From Romanomermis culicivorax (Eukaryota; Nematoda; Enoplea; Mermithida; Mermithidae): DNA of 64,000 nucleotides. Position 1 is the stretch's first letter, and each line of letters opens with the position of its first letter. This document shows, piece after piece, positions 47,101 through 57,520 of this stretch. A program made the position numbers and the translations under genes. The DNA lies in assembly GCA_963922205.1 (NCBI GenBank), contig CAWUHX010000238.1, forward strand, positions 1 to 64,000. Reading direction: 5' to 3'. The notes under the pieces were generated by a model. It worked only from the letters and a program-made list of their open reading frames with translations. It had not been told where the DNA came from and ran no database searches.

Positions 47101-50100
47101 GCGTAATTTAAAATTATCAGGTTTATGTAAATTTCAGTGTGAACAACGCCCATGAACAAAATCGACTAGTGTAATATGACTCAATTTGATATAAGCTATC
47201 AATGCAATGTAGCACATGCAATTTCAGAATTTACATTTGGAAATTCAGTATTGTATCATAGACTGAGTCGATAGCCCTGGTTCAAATCACTTGATTCACT
47301 CTTCGTTTTGCTGAAGATCTAAAATAATCAGTCAATTTCACCTTCGAACACGGGCTTAACTGAAATATTTTAAACATAAACGCAAAATCACCGGTAAAAT
47401 TTACTTGGAAAAAAGAATTTTGCAATTTTGTTGAAATACTCATCTATTACTCAATAAACTATACCGTAGTAAAAAATCGAAAGTTATACTGTTTATCCAT
47501 AAAACATACAATTGGGAGGAAGTACTATGAGATGAGAACCTCCCCCCCCCCAGAAATCGTCAACCATAGGGCTAGCCATTGGGCGACCGCCCCACACCCC
47601 CAGGATTTTTTAATCCTATGGCTAACCATATAGTATTCATTGAGACCCCCATACTTTTGGCTGAAAAATGTCAATTTTTGAACAAAAAATGGTCAAAATG
47701 TCAATTTTCTAGGCGCTTCGCGCCATGAATACACTTTTTTTCGTTTTTTTTTAAATTACAATTTTTTGAACTATTTTTCGGACTTTTTTCGTGAAAAAAT
47801 AATTTTTTTTCTTTCAGAGACCCCTCCCTCCAAAATTTTGAGAATCACTGAACCCCGAGCCCCCCACAGACCTCGAGGCCCCGTTACATGTATGTCATAA
47901 AATATTCATATTATGAACTAAAGCAATTCCGCTTCTACAAAGAATTAAATAACCATTTATATGTGAGTCTTTTTAACCCAGAGACTGCTCTACTTTCACT
48001 TTTTCGACAGGAGCCCAGTTTGGTCATTTTAAGCTTTCTCTGTTATGGTTTTGTTACACAAAACCAGTTAATAATATTTAATACCGTGCCAAAATTTCAG
48101 TTTACCCCCCCCCCCCCCCTCTGGCTGACTACCTGTACGTACTAGGCAGCAAGGAAGATGTGATGCGCTGAGCAAGTATTTACGTTGAAAACCAATGATT
48201 TGAAGCTATTTTTGTACAAATTTTAGGGTCAAATCTGCAAGCATAGACAGAAAAAATGGTCATATTTAAATATATCAATTTAACGCCTAAACGAACTTTT
48301 GAAAGTGTTTTTTAATTGCACGAATTTTTTACACCATGCAAGGGAAAGACTTTTTGAACATGTAAAGTTTTTCGACACAAAAAATGGATTTCGCAAGTAC
48401 GTTTTCAACAAGGTCTGAGAAAGGTCAGAAAATTCATTGAACAATAATTTTTTCCGAGTCAAATTCACCTTCCGTCGAGCGTAATTTGCAAACCTTCGTC
48501 GCCGAAATTCATTTTATGAGGCACGCCGTCGATAACAACGTCTTTTGCTTTACCGATAAATGTTACCTGGTGCGGTAGACCGTTTCGTTCGATCACCGCT
48601 TTATCTTGTACGAAACGAACTTCGTACGGTCGACCGTCGACAAAAATACGATTATTATTGCTCAAAGAATTTTGATTAGTCGGAGTAATGTTTGTGGCTG
48701 AGGCGTTTTCTGATTCTTCGTCATCGGTAACGCTAGCCGTCGAAGTATTATTCGCTTCCTTGTCGGTTGAAGCGGTTTTGGCGACTTTTGAAACTGGAGG
48801 ACTAACCGACGAACTAAATTGAAAAAAATTTCCCATACAAGAAATATATCCAAAAGGGGCTTCTTGAGATATTCGAAAAAAGTTTTCTTCATGAGCCTGC
48901 TGGAGCAAGGTTTGCAGCATATAAATTGAACTTTTTGCATGTTTCATTTTAAGATGATTTCAGTTATACGTAACCAAGATCAACATTTGGTGAGCATTGA
49001 TCGAAAATTGCTGATTTGAATATGCAGAGTTCACGTTCCCTTTTGGAAAGGAAATTCAGAAACAACTAAAGATATGAAGAGCAAAACCTTTTATTTTCCG
49101 ATGGGAATCAAAAAGAATTTGGTTACAATGACCAACATGCAATATTCTATCGTGTAAATTTGAATTTTTCGCCAATATCGAGGAATTACATTTATTCTCT
49201 TACACTGCGACATTTGGTATATTTTGTAGCTTTACGGCGCTGATTTGGACACATGACAACTTGAAGGAAAAAACTAAATCAAAATGACTACATTGAAGTT
49301 ATCGGGAAAATTTTCGACATTGTTGATAAAATGAAGATTCTTTTTTCATTCCCAATTCTGTAAATTATAAAATGCTAATAACGGCTTAGGGAGATTTCAA
49401 AATTAGTGAATCCAACAAAGGATAAATCAAAAACGACCATAATCAAAATTTTTATCGGAATCGATGAGCGAAAGCATTTTCTTCTTCTGAGAAGTGGCCT
49501 AAATTTTAAAAAATTATTTTTATGATTTTCTGCGGTTGTCGTCTCTGTAAACTGACCTGAGATTAATAAGCTGAAAATAAGATAAATAAACATAAAATGC
49601 GAAGTCAAGATTAAAATACAGAGATGCAAAAGGTTGACCGCAAAAGACATTTTTTTCGGAAATGGAGGTACTACACAGTTCCGCCATTGGCTTTTCTAGA
49701 TTTTAAAATTGATAAAAAAGAGGATTTTCTAAAATTTCGGCAAGTTCAGAGCCTAAAAATTATGCCGCGGTGCCGCATTAATAAATGCGACTTAATTTAT
49801 AGCTTTTCGATCGCATTAATAATTGTTGAGTGCAATTCTATCAACAATGTGGTCAAATGTCTCCTTAACTTGCAAATTTTCCCTCATCACTGTTATACAC
49901 TATATAGAAAATTGTGAAATTTTTAATTTTTGGGTACGTCCAAGGTTAATTAGTGAAAGAATATAAACGAACTTGCTTCCAACATGGTAGATGTATAAGC
50001 GCGGAAGTCTTTAATAAGAAAAATGACATATATTTTTGTGAAATTAAACCATATAGAAAATAGTATTATCGTTCGAAACTTAATCAACTTCCAAAAATCG

Positions 50101-53100
50101 TTAATACTATGTTCCAATGGCAAAATTTTGCGAATAACTATGAAGCAGTGTTTTTTTGCACTGTGCAAAACTTTTTCCGCTCGTGCAAAATTTTTTTTCA
50201 GGTTTTTTGCACCGTGCAAAAAAATATTTATCAAATGTGGAAAAAAATTTGGTGTTTTCATATAGAAAACGTGCATTTTGATGCATACACGTAACGGAGC
50301 TCCGAGGTCCGGGGGGGGGGGGGTAGGACGGCTTTTTTTGGGGCCGGGGGGTCAGTAATTCCCAAAATTTTGGAGGGAGGGGTCTCTCAAAGCAGCGATT
50401 TTTTTCCCACGAAAAAGTCCGAAAGACAGTTTAAAAAATAGTAATTTTTTCGAAAAACACCGAAAAAATGTATTCATGGCGCGAAGCGCCAAGCGCATTT
50501 TTGACCACTTTTTGTTCGAAAATTGACATTTTTCATCAAAAAAATTAACATTTTCAGTATTTTTCCGACAAAAAGTAGGGGGTCCTGCGGCTACAATATG
50601 CCTAGCCATAGGATTAGAAAATCCTGAGGGGGCGGTCACCCAATGGCTAACCATATGGTCGACGATTTCTGGGAGGGGATTCCCATAGCACTGCCCCCCA
50701 ATTATATGTATGTTTTGGTGCATTTCAGTACGTCCAAATCTCAAAATTTTCCGGCGCTTCACGCCGGTTATAACTTTAATAATCATAATTATTTATTGTC
50801 AAGCTCAGGCGCCGCTTTTAGCATGTCTACCTTCACTTACCACTAATTTTTAATAGTTTTCATCGTCCTAAACGTATTATTTCATGTCTAATTAGGGATC
50901 TTATTTATATCACTATATTTAGTGAAGATCACCATTTTCCTTTTATACATTTTTTGAGAGAGATCAACACATCAACTTGGTGCATTTTAGAAGGTCATAA
51001 TCTCAAAATTTTCCGGCGCTTCGCGCTGGTTATAACTTTAATAATCATTAATATGTATTACAAAGCTCAAACGCGGCTTTCAGAATGTCTACCTTCACCT
51101 ATCATTTAATATATAATAGTTTTCATTATCCCAAACGTATTATCTCATGTTTTAAATGGTTATCTTCAATATTATGTTGATATTTAATGAAGATTCACAG
51201 TTTTTCCTTGAAAATTTTTTTGAAAGATCAACACGTCAAGTCTCTAAACTTTTTGAAGCGATTATCCCTTTCTTAACGTAAAATCAAATCAGAAGCTTCA
51301 TGGAAGTAGTCTGTCGGAAATTTCGACTCTTCCACTCATATCTTTTCGGCCAAGTTCATGAGAGTCAACGAATAAATTACTGGTTTTAAAATTTTTCAAA
51401 TAATAAAATTCTAAAAATAACAACTTCTGAACACAAAAATTGGATCTAATTCTTGAAATTAATGTTTGGAAAATTGATTTTGCTGCGTCGACGAATGTCA
51501 ATACACAAAAAAATTTTCCGGTGCCAATCTTTTTTGGGCTTTCACTTGTCATCACAGAGGTCTTAACCATCCTTATCGTCTATAATGCAATTTCATTATA
51601 CTATTGGGCAGTTTCCTAGAAAATTTGCTTGTAAATTACAATGCTTGTAAATTAGACTTGAAACTGGAAAATTTCAGTTTTTTCTTTTTCAATGTTTGTA
51701 GTTATAAATAAAATTTGAAAATTACACTGATTTGGCTATTAGTCTTTGGCCATGACGTAGAATAAGACAGGTTACTTATGTATTTGTACCTATTTTTGCT
51801 ATGTACAAATTGTACAAATGAAATATTGGCTGTTGTTCGTATACATGTGCAAATGGGTTATGTACAAAAAACCCTGTTTATAGTACAAAAAAATTTTTTG
51901 GCGTGCAAAACTTTTTTGGTGATTTCCTTGCACCGTGCAAAAGAGCTCGTGCAAAAAAACACTGCATGAAGAGTATTTTTTCCATATCTGCTGCTACTAA
52001 ATTAGTTTATGTACAATGCTTCTTTATCAACATGCGTTATTAAATAGTTAGCTGCTGATCATCATTTACCAGATGCTTCCAAATTTCTATCAAAACTATG
52101 CCTTAATGCAACAAAGTACTGAAGTAAAAATATAAAAATTCGTCTGTGTTTGATACACAGTCAAAGTGAGACTCAAAAATGAAAGATAACGGGTGGTTTT
52201 ATATTAGCACGACAATCATATATTTTTATATAGATTTTAGACATAAAATGAAACCTTTATTCCAAAAATTCCGAAATCGAAACCCGAACCTACATAACTA
52301 TTTTTTTGAAACATTGGAATCACTGCACCTGTATCAAAATAAAATTGAATTATCTAACCTAGAGAGCGAAACGCTATTTCGTTTAATTTTATTTTTCGGC
52401 GACAAAGACGTCGAAGGCGAAATGCTCGACGCGGGCGGCGACGATTGTATACTAGCGTCGAAATCGCATTTGCGGCCGCTCGTCAACCCGTAACGGTTGA
52501 AATTGGCCGCGTTGACGCTTGGCCTAGTCGGTGACGCAACAACTGGCGGCGGCGACGCTTGCAAATAACTAATTGTCGTGCTGGTCACCGGACTAACGAC
52601 GGGTTGTTGCGGAGGATGGTGGTAAGTTGACGCCTGCTGCTGGCCGAATTGAACAACTGGAGACGCTTGAGGAGGACGAACGTAATTGTAAGGCTGATCT
52701 ACAAAAAGATTCATTAGATAGATATTAATTAATCGGATGCGGATAGTGGGGCAACGGTTAACTGGAAATTAAAAACATCACATTTCAGAACCGGCAACGT
52801 AACCGAAATGGGAACGAAATTTTCTACTTGTTGAGAGCTATGCGACGCTGAGGTAATGTAACGGAAATACGAGGTCTGGGAAGTCAAGTGATTTTTTTAG
52901 AAATGGGACGGATTCATTTATTGACTAAGGCCCAATAGAACGCGCTTAGAATGAAAGTAAGCTAAAAGTAAAATCTCGGGTAAGGTAACCGCGTTTAACC
53001 TACAATTTTACCATGATTCACCCATCTTTAACCTGAAGTTTTGCTCACGATTTTACCCATGATTTTATACGTCTTTTACCAACGAATTTATCCATGTTCA

Positions 53101-54828
53101 GCACGGAAATTTATCCGACTTTTTTAGTTTTCGTATTGCAGAACGTAGGTAAGCGGCGGGTTACCCAACCCACCATATAATTTATGTTTTTCAATATGGT
53201 GAGCTTATTCCTAGTCGTATGAGCAGGGTATCCCAAAACTAAAATGCCGATATCTCACAATGGAACATTTCTAACGGTTCAAAGCAATAGTTTGTCTCGC
53301 GCTACTGCTCCGATTATGTGAGCCATCCGCTCATGCTCCTGTAACTGCAGTTATCCTGAAATAATCCTTATGCCTTACCATACTGTGCGCAGGAATGACA
53401 TTCACTCCAGGGAATTTTCCGATATAATTACTTTTAGCGTAAGGGGGTATTGTTTTGCTTATTTATCGTCAGAGTGATGAAATTACTGTGTTCCTTGATA
53501 TCAAATTCTACCATAAGATGAGCCATATTTTACATTTTTACGATTTTCTGCGAAGCATTATGTCACACAGGACTGAAAATTTGTAAAACTTGACAACAAT
53601 TTTTGAGTAAAAAATTCCTCAGTAAAGACAATGCTAATTCTTTTTTACATTTTTCGATTTGCAAGCATTCTATGAAAAACAGACTAAAGTGCGTTTCAGC
53701 TGTTATACCATAGATGATATTTGTGAATTAACTCAAAGACCGTAGGAGTAATTGCTTTTTGAGCTTTAGGAGCCTTCTCTGACAGATTATTTAAGCTTCA
53801 AACGTTTCCATCAAAAGCCACAATTTTTATCAGATTCACGTATCAAAATACTGATGTCAAAAACCCATAGATTACTTTCATCTCAACGGACTTTGCGAAG
53901 CTGAAGATGGCGTTACAAAATCGTTGCACTATCAAATAATAGTGTAGTTGGAAAAAATGCTCTTAAACAATAACCCACTGGTATAAATTTATGCTGATGC
54001 TGTTGTACTGACATATGTACAACCACGATCAATGCAATGACTATTGTTCCATTCAGAAAGTATAACTACATCAGTAAATTGATTAAAAAATCAAAACTTA
54101 CGATGTAACCTGTCTTATACGGAAAAAACAATCAAAATTCTAATTTATGATACCGTTCAAAGGATGATACGGTTTAAAAATTACTGTTATTCAAACCCAA
54201 GTGGATAAAGTTTTCATTATGATAGGATCTGAATAGAAAAAATAGAACAGTATCCGCGTAATCAGATTCGGATATCCGTTCCATGTCTACTTTTAATACG
54301 AGGGTGATCGAACATCTTAAGGCCACCGGAGTCAAAAGTTGGGATTTTTTGCCGAAAAAGTCAAAAAACCGTTTAAAAATAGTAATCTTAGTCTAAAATT
54401 GTAAAATTATGTAATGACGCTGTACGCCGAAAAATTGACATCTTTGACCTTTTCCAAAATTGTACGCCGAAAAAATTGATATCTTTGACCTATACAAAAA
54501 TCTGCATTGTCTAATTGATATTTCTCAGTATCTTTCTACCAAAAGAATAAAATCAAGCTTTTTACAAATACGGCATGGAGAATTTTCGGAAACCGTCAAG
54601 GAAAAATTAATGTTTCACTTTATTTAAACACTCACATGGATTCACGTTTTGTGCAGATATTGACGGCGGTGGCGGCATCGTCGAATACGCCGTCGGAAAA
54701 CTACTGTACATTGCTTGTGCACCCGGCAATAAAGGCGGAGGAATCGAAAAATCCGGAATACCTTGAGAAAATACCCGAGTCGGCATAAACGGGTGCCGAA
54801 CGCGCGGCTGGGGCGCATTGGCGCGCAT
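34708..54828 (-). CDS. PCF11: PCF11-like cleavage/termination factor, 11 exons, 5' end unresolved
   Basis: Joining, in order, 54828–54636, 52698–52359, 48813–48469, 46706–46298, 44533–44460, 42783–42615, 42088–42046, 41719–41622, 39276–39178, 39116–39051 and 35145–34708 gives 758 in-frame codons with GT–AG introns. Family knowledge: PCF11 is a subunit of cleavage factor II, links the 3'-end machinery to the RNA polymerase II tail, and promotes termination. Visible parts: a Pro-rich region, glycine-poor repeats of the VDGRPYEVRF / FGGPPIHF type as in animal PCF11, zinc finger 1 (C471-x2-C474…H487-x3-H491), the DWVEF block (511–515) and zinc finger 2 (C561-x2-C564…H593-x2-C596, with FEQIWDEEDESW). 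The tail has IKSE, VKIE and VKNE. The N-terminal CTD-interacting domain was not found up to 64 kb. The first exon may therefore be internal (acceptor at 54807, phase 0) and the real 5' end may lie outside the window, or the ATG at 54828 may start a short form. The exon holding zinc finger 2 may begin at 39276 or 39327. Confidence 0.9.
36491..38807. mobile_element. TAGTGATGTGCG-ended element
   Basis: Inverted ends TAGTGATGTGCG (36491) and CGCACATCACTA (ending 38807), with ATATCCGGATAT-type subterminal repeats. The 8 bases on each side do not match, so any target duplication has decayed. It hosts the element at 36736–37764. Confidence 0.7.
36728..37772. mobile_element. hAT-like element, CAGAG family, copy B
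   Basis: The element spans 36736–37764 (1029 bp). Its ends are CAGAGCACCCCATGG / CCTTGGGGACCTCTG, with a perfect 8-bp duplication CATTCACT. It is close to copy A at 8283–9169 along its length, with a parallel minus-strand open frame (37032–37301). Confidence 0.9.
39051..39116 (-). CDS. PCF11: PCF11-like exon, zinc finger 2 end
   Basis: 22 codons starting VYHTFC, the second half of the C2HC finger, after a 61-bp intron (39117–39177), the smallest in the gene. Confidence 0.88.
39178..39276 (-). CDS. PCF11: PCF11-like exon, zinc finger 2 start
   Basis: 33 codons with CAVCGDKFEQIWDEEDESW, diagnostic of PCF11. An alternative acceptor after CTTCCTCGAG at 39327 would add 17 in-frame codons. Confidence 0.85.
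39277..41621. repeat. PCF11 intron: MITE split by a GGATCC-rich element
   Basis: A CATACATGTAA-family copy runs from about 39450 to 39502 and resumes at 41077–41422. The 39503–41076 element is inserted between the two halves. Hairpin CTAGCGC-TTC-GCGCCGG at 39701–39717. Confidence 0.7.
39495..41084. mobile_element. hAT-like element with GGATCCG-rich ends
   Basis: The element spans 39503–41076 (1574 bp). It starts TAGGGATGGGCCGGGTATCC and ends GGCCCATCCCTA, with a perfect 8-bp duplication CTAGCCAT. Both ends hold many GGATCCGGATCCG units over about 100–170 bp. No transposase is recognised. A smaller relative lies at 44693–45732 and a fragment at 43420–43495. Confidence 0.88.
41622..41719 (-). 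CDS. PCF11: PCF11-like exon, acidic linker
   Basis: 98 nt encoding VVKTEIDADENG, acidic residues and GILLDEQYQ. The acceptor follows TTATTTAG. A VKTE sumoylation-type motif is present. Confidence 0.83.
41720..42614. other. PCF11 introns around the mini-exon
   Basis: Two introns (41720–42045 and 42089–42614), AT-rich with no recognised repeat. Confidence 0.4.
42046..42088 (-). CDS. PCF11: PCF11-like mini-exon, DWVEF
   Basis: 43 nt encoding DWVEFQTEQESIEQ, the conserved Trp block that follows zinc finger 1 in PCF11. Both neighbours require exactly this phase. Confidence 0.85.
42615..42783 (-). CDS. PCF11: PCF11-like exon, zinc finger 1
   Basis: Encodes RYKSVINALYFDKSLQCDTC, then HLGYH and TWFSLAQ. 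It corresponds to the C2H2 finger of PCF11. The acceptor follows CTTTTCTAG. Confidence 0.9.
42784..44459. repeat. PCF11 intron with element fragments
   Basis: 43420–43495 is a GGATCCGG-unit fragment. About 43527–44210 is a decayed relative of the CAGGC-ended element (opposed AGGAGTCAAT/GGCTCCTAAG units), with hairpin CCGGCGC-GTA-GCACCGG at 44029–44045. Confidence 0.55.
44460..44533 (-). CDS. PCF11: PCF11-like exon before zinc finger 1
   Basis: 74 nt encoding GIDLVEQRPCPLSTLTDFNL. It supplies the two bases needed by the zinc finger exon. The acceptor follows CATTTTCAG and the donor is GTAAGT. Confidence 0.83.
44534..46297. repeat. PCF11 intron with a TAGGGATG element
   Basis: 44580–44692 is a truncated CATACATGTAA-family piece. 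The element 44693–45732 is inserted at its edge. The remainder is AT-rich. Confidence 0.55.
44693..45732. mobile_element. TAGGGATG hAT-like element, second copy
   Basis: 1040 bp starting TAGGGATGAACCGGGTATCC and ending GGCTCATCCCTA. The flanks ATAATGAT/ATATTAAT are a decayed 8-bp duplication. Subterminal GATCCGG-type units are fewer than in the 39503 copy. Confidence 0.7.
46298..46706 (-). CDS. PCF11: PCF11-like exon, FGGPP repeats
   Basis: 409 nt encoding IRFGAPSRELYIG, FGGPPIHFALNG and LCGPPPEVKID, then an Ala/Pro-rich stretch ending LKTLPPRPQ. GC-rich with a codon bias unlike the introns. Confidence 0.9.
46707..48468. repeat. PCF11 intron with MITE copy 4
   Basis: It contains the MITE 47505–47894. 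A T/C-rich run of CCCCCC lies at 48105–48119. No other feature. Confidence 0.5.
47497..47902. mobile_element. CATACATGTAA-family MITE, copy 4
   Basis: The element spans 47505–47894 (390 bp), with 8-bp duplication CCATAAAA/TCATAAAA (7 of 8). It contains AGGCGCTTCGCGCCAT. Confidence 0.85.
48469..48813 (-). CDS. PCF11: PCF11-like exon, VDGRPYEV repeats
   Basis: 345 nt: a Ser/Thr/Glu-rich region, then IFVDGRPYEVRF, LPHQVTF and IDGVPHKMNFG, repeats typical of the middle of animal PCF11. The exon ends by splitting an Arg codon. Confidence 0.88.
50147..51966. mobile_element. CAGTGTTTTTTTGCAC-ended element
   Basis: About 1.8 kb with inverted ends CAGTGTTTTTTTGCAC and GTGCAAAAAAACACTG and many GTGCAAAA/TTTTGCAC subterminal units. 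The flanks share ATGAAG (decayed duplication). Related to 56185–57512. Confidence 0.7.
50276..50720. mobile_element. CATACATGTAA-family MITE, copy 5
   Basis: The element spans 50284–50712 (429 bp, the same length as copy 1), with 8-bp duplication TTTTGATG/TTTTGGTG (7 of 8). It contains GGCGCGAAGCGCC. Inserted inside the CAGTG element. Confidence 0.87.
52359..52698 (-). CDS. PCF11: PCF11-like exon, Pro/Gln-rich
   Basis: 340 nt encoding QPYNYVRPPQASPVVQFGQQ and many Pro/Ser residues. The donor GTTAGA (52358) is the one that joins in phase to the next exon. Confidence 0.78.
52699..54635. other. PCF11 intron
   Basis: No intact element recognised. About 54310–54540 has traces of MITE interior (the AAAAAGTCAAAAAACCG block and ACGCTGTACGCCG). 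52960–53110 repeats TTTACC-type words. Confidence 0.4.
54636..54828 (-). CDS. PCF11: PCF11-like first recognisable exon
   Basis: Encodes RHPFMPTRVFSQGIPDFSIPPP and a Pro-rich run, with donor GTGAGT after a split Tyr codon. Either ATG at 54828 is the start, or the exon is internal and begins at 54807 after GCGCCCCAG, which has a pyrimidine tract upstream. Confidence 0.65.
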
Positions 54829-55859
54829 TGTATAGAAAGATATGAAATAACACAATTGGATACAAGTTTGATGCTATATTTAAACAAAAAATTTCAATTA
54901 TCAGAGCGCAGCACTAAAAAATATTGATAAATTAGTTTATTGCTCACCTATATTACGAACGGATGATTTTATTATCTTTGGAACAAGTGCGATTTTGACA
55001 GGACTATTCTTGTCTGCGAAACTTTCTTGGAGAAAAAATTTGTTAAAATTATGGTGTGTTCTCGAAGTGTTTTCTCGAACATTCTGATGTTCACTTATAT
55101 ACATATTCCTCAAAAAAGGACAGAAAGGGAAATTTTTCACTCGAAATTTTAATTTCGAGCAAAATGAATTTTTAACTTGCAAACATCCCAAGGACTAATG
55201 ATTACCGTTTTTCGCCTGAAATCTGGGTTTTTGACGCCTGATTTTGGCAAATGCAAATGTTTTTGGCCAAATATTTGATGAATTCGGGCGAAACACATAC
55301 CTGTAGAGGGTCGATCTATAGTTCGAGGGGGGTAAACTCCACATTTTTTGGGGTGGCGTACAAAAATTCCCTAAATTCTGGGGGTCCCCAAAAATTAAAA
55401 AAAACCGAAAATTTTCTCAAAAAAGCTATTTTTGCATTGGTTCACAGCCATCTCATAACGTTAAACACACTTGAGCATAGTGGGTTACTCAAAGGCGATT
55501 AACAGTGGCGGGGCTTAGGCTTATTCTTAGGCCTAAGGCTAAGCCTGAGACTAAGCCCCAAGGCTAAGCCTGAGCCCCGTCCCGTTAATCTCCTTCCAAT
55601 AACCTACTATGCTCGGTGTGAACAGTGGCTCTAACAGGGGGTGACAGTGACATGTCACCAAGCTGAAGAGGTGAAAAATTTTTTTTTCCAAATTCAAGTC
55701 CAAATGTATAATTCTTGGAAAATTCAATCTACCATCTTTGAAACAGTAGGGATATCCTCCTCATATTGTCAATTTCACCCTTCCATTGCACAATTGTTTG
55801 ACAAGAAATGGTTTTGAACAATTTGTAACAAAACCTACTCGTGGCTTCCATCTTGTTTT
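54829..55859. other. Upstream of the first recognised PCF11 exon
   Basis: A minus-strand stretch at 54953–55016 could be a coding exon (KNSPVKIALVPKIIKSSVRN, donor GTGAGC), but it cannot be joined in phase to the next exon with an AG acceptor. Degenerate TTAGGC-like units lie at 55513–55570. A CATACCTGTAG start at 55298 is a possible truncated MITE. Confidence 0.4.
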
Positions 55860-56176
55860 TTAGAACTAATGAAGAAATTAATACTGCAATTTGTTCCCAA
55901 AAAGGAAAAAATTCTCAAAAACCTCTAATTTGCCAAAGTATCTTTTGAAATTGAAATCAATAAAGAAAAACTTGTGGAAAAATTATATTAAAAATCGTAG
56001 TAATGCTAACAAAAATAGACTCAAACACAATTCTTAAATTTTGGAAAATGCAATGATCAAATATTATGCTAGAATGGAAGAGTGTTTGCTAAAATCGAAT
56101 TCAATCGAGGATTTTTATAGACTTATCAATAATAAAACTCTTGAGACACACTATTCTTGTTGTTTCTGGTGGGTCT

Positions 56177-57520
56177 GATACAACCAGTGTTTTTTTTGCA
56201 CCGGGCTTTCTGCATGGTGCAGAAAAACCCAAAAAAAGTTTCTGCACTGCAGTTTTCTTCTGTTACCGCTGTTTTTTTCCTACGGGCCTTTTCCCTAAAT
56301 GGGGGAAGGGGCATACCTGTACTTGGGGCGGGGGTTGAGGGGGACCCCCCAACTTGGCCAACCCTGTACCCAAAATCATTTCCCCTCCCAACTCCCCCCC
56401 CCAGTTTGGAAAAAATTGAAAAATTTTTAAAAAAGTGTTATGTTTTTTGGCCTTTTTTTGGGAAAAATTTCGACTTTTTCCTACCCCCCAAAATTTCGGA
56501 TTTACCCCCCCCCCCCAACTGGTCGGAGGTCTTACAGGTATGGGAAGGGGTCAAAATTTGTTACCCCATTTTCCCGAAGTCATTCCTCGTTTAAAAATAC
56601 TCATAGACGCTTTATTCAAGTATTTTTGAGCTTTTTCAAACCTTCTGTTGTTTTTTAGAGTCGTAAATTCATTGAAATTGAGGAAACATTTGAAAGTTTT
56701 GAGTTTGATCGAAGTCTAATCTACAAGCATTGTGGAAAAATTTTCCAGCAAGAATTGCATGCGAAATCGACGGTTAAGTCCTCTATGGTGACAAGTTAGA
56801 GCCCAAAAAAGATACTAATGTTTCAGGCTCCAAGCGCCGGAAAAATTTTTTGCGTATTGACATTCCACGGGACTGGAAAATCAATTTTCCGAGCATTTAT
56901 TTCAAGAAAAACATTCGAATCTTGTGTTCATCAGTCGTAATTTCTAGAAATTTATATTTAAAAAATTTTAAAGCCAGTAATTTATTCGCAAACTCTCATG
57001 AACTTGGCCGATAAGATATGAGTACAAAAGAGTAGGAATTTTGGAAAACTACTTCCATGAAGCTTCTGGATTGAATTTACGTTAAGAAAGGAATAATCGC
57101 ATCAAAAAGTTTACAGACTTGACGTATTGATCCTTCTCAAAAAATGTGTCAAGGAAAAAATGCAAACCTTCATTAAGTATCAAGATGAAATATTGAAGAT
57201 TACCAATTAAAACATGAGATAATACGTTTAAGATGACTAAAACTATTAAAGATTAAATGATAAGTGAAGGTAGACATGCCAGAAGCCGCGCCTGAGCTAG
57301 GAAATAAATAATAATGCTTATTAAAGTTATAACCGGCGCGAAGCCCCAGAAAATTTCGAGATTATGACCTTCTAAAATGCACCAAAATGTATCTTTTCTG
57401 TATCCGATATGATCAAACATATGGTTCAAAAAATTCTGCACCAGTGCAGAAATCAACAAAAAAAATTCTGGACGGAGCCTAAAAAGTCTGCACTGTGCAG
57501 AAAAAAACACTGGATACAAC
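56177..57520. mobile_element. hAT-like CAGTG-ended element inside the LINE
   Basis: The element spans 56185–57512 (1328 bp). Its ends are CAGTGTTTTTTTTGCACC and GTGCAGAAAAAAACACTG, with a perfect 8-bp duplication GATACAAC. It contains the 56312–56542 MITE and an inverted copy of the dispersed GC-hairpin module (hairpin CCGGCGC-GAA-GCCCCAG at 57333–57349). Confidence 0.9.
56304..56550. mobile_element. CATACCTGTA-family MITE, copy 3
   Basis: The element spans 56312–56542 (231 bp, nearly the same length as copy 1), with a perfect 8-bp duplication GGAAGGGG. Nested inside the CAGTG element. Confidence 0.9.

Larger units (their letters stand above)
48814..52358. repeat. PCF11 intron with nested CAGTG element
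   Basis: 48814–50145 has no recognised feature. 50147–51966 is a CAGTG-ended element that contains the MITE copy at 50284–50712 and two copies of the dispersed GC-hairpin module (hairpins at 50751–50767 and 51013–51029). Confidence 0.55.

Noticed and set aside
54953..55016. Minus-strand stretch read as a PCF11 exon upstream of 54828
   Set aside because: It looks coding and has a good donor, but no AG acceptor lets it join the next exon in the required phase.
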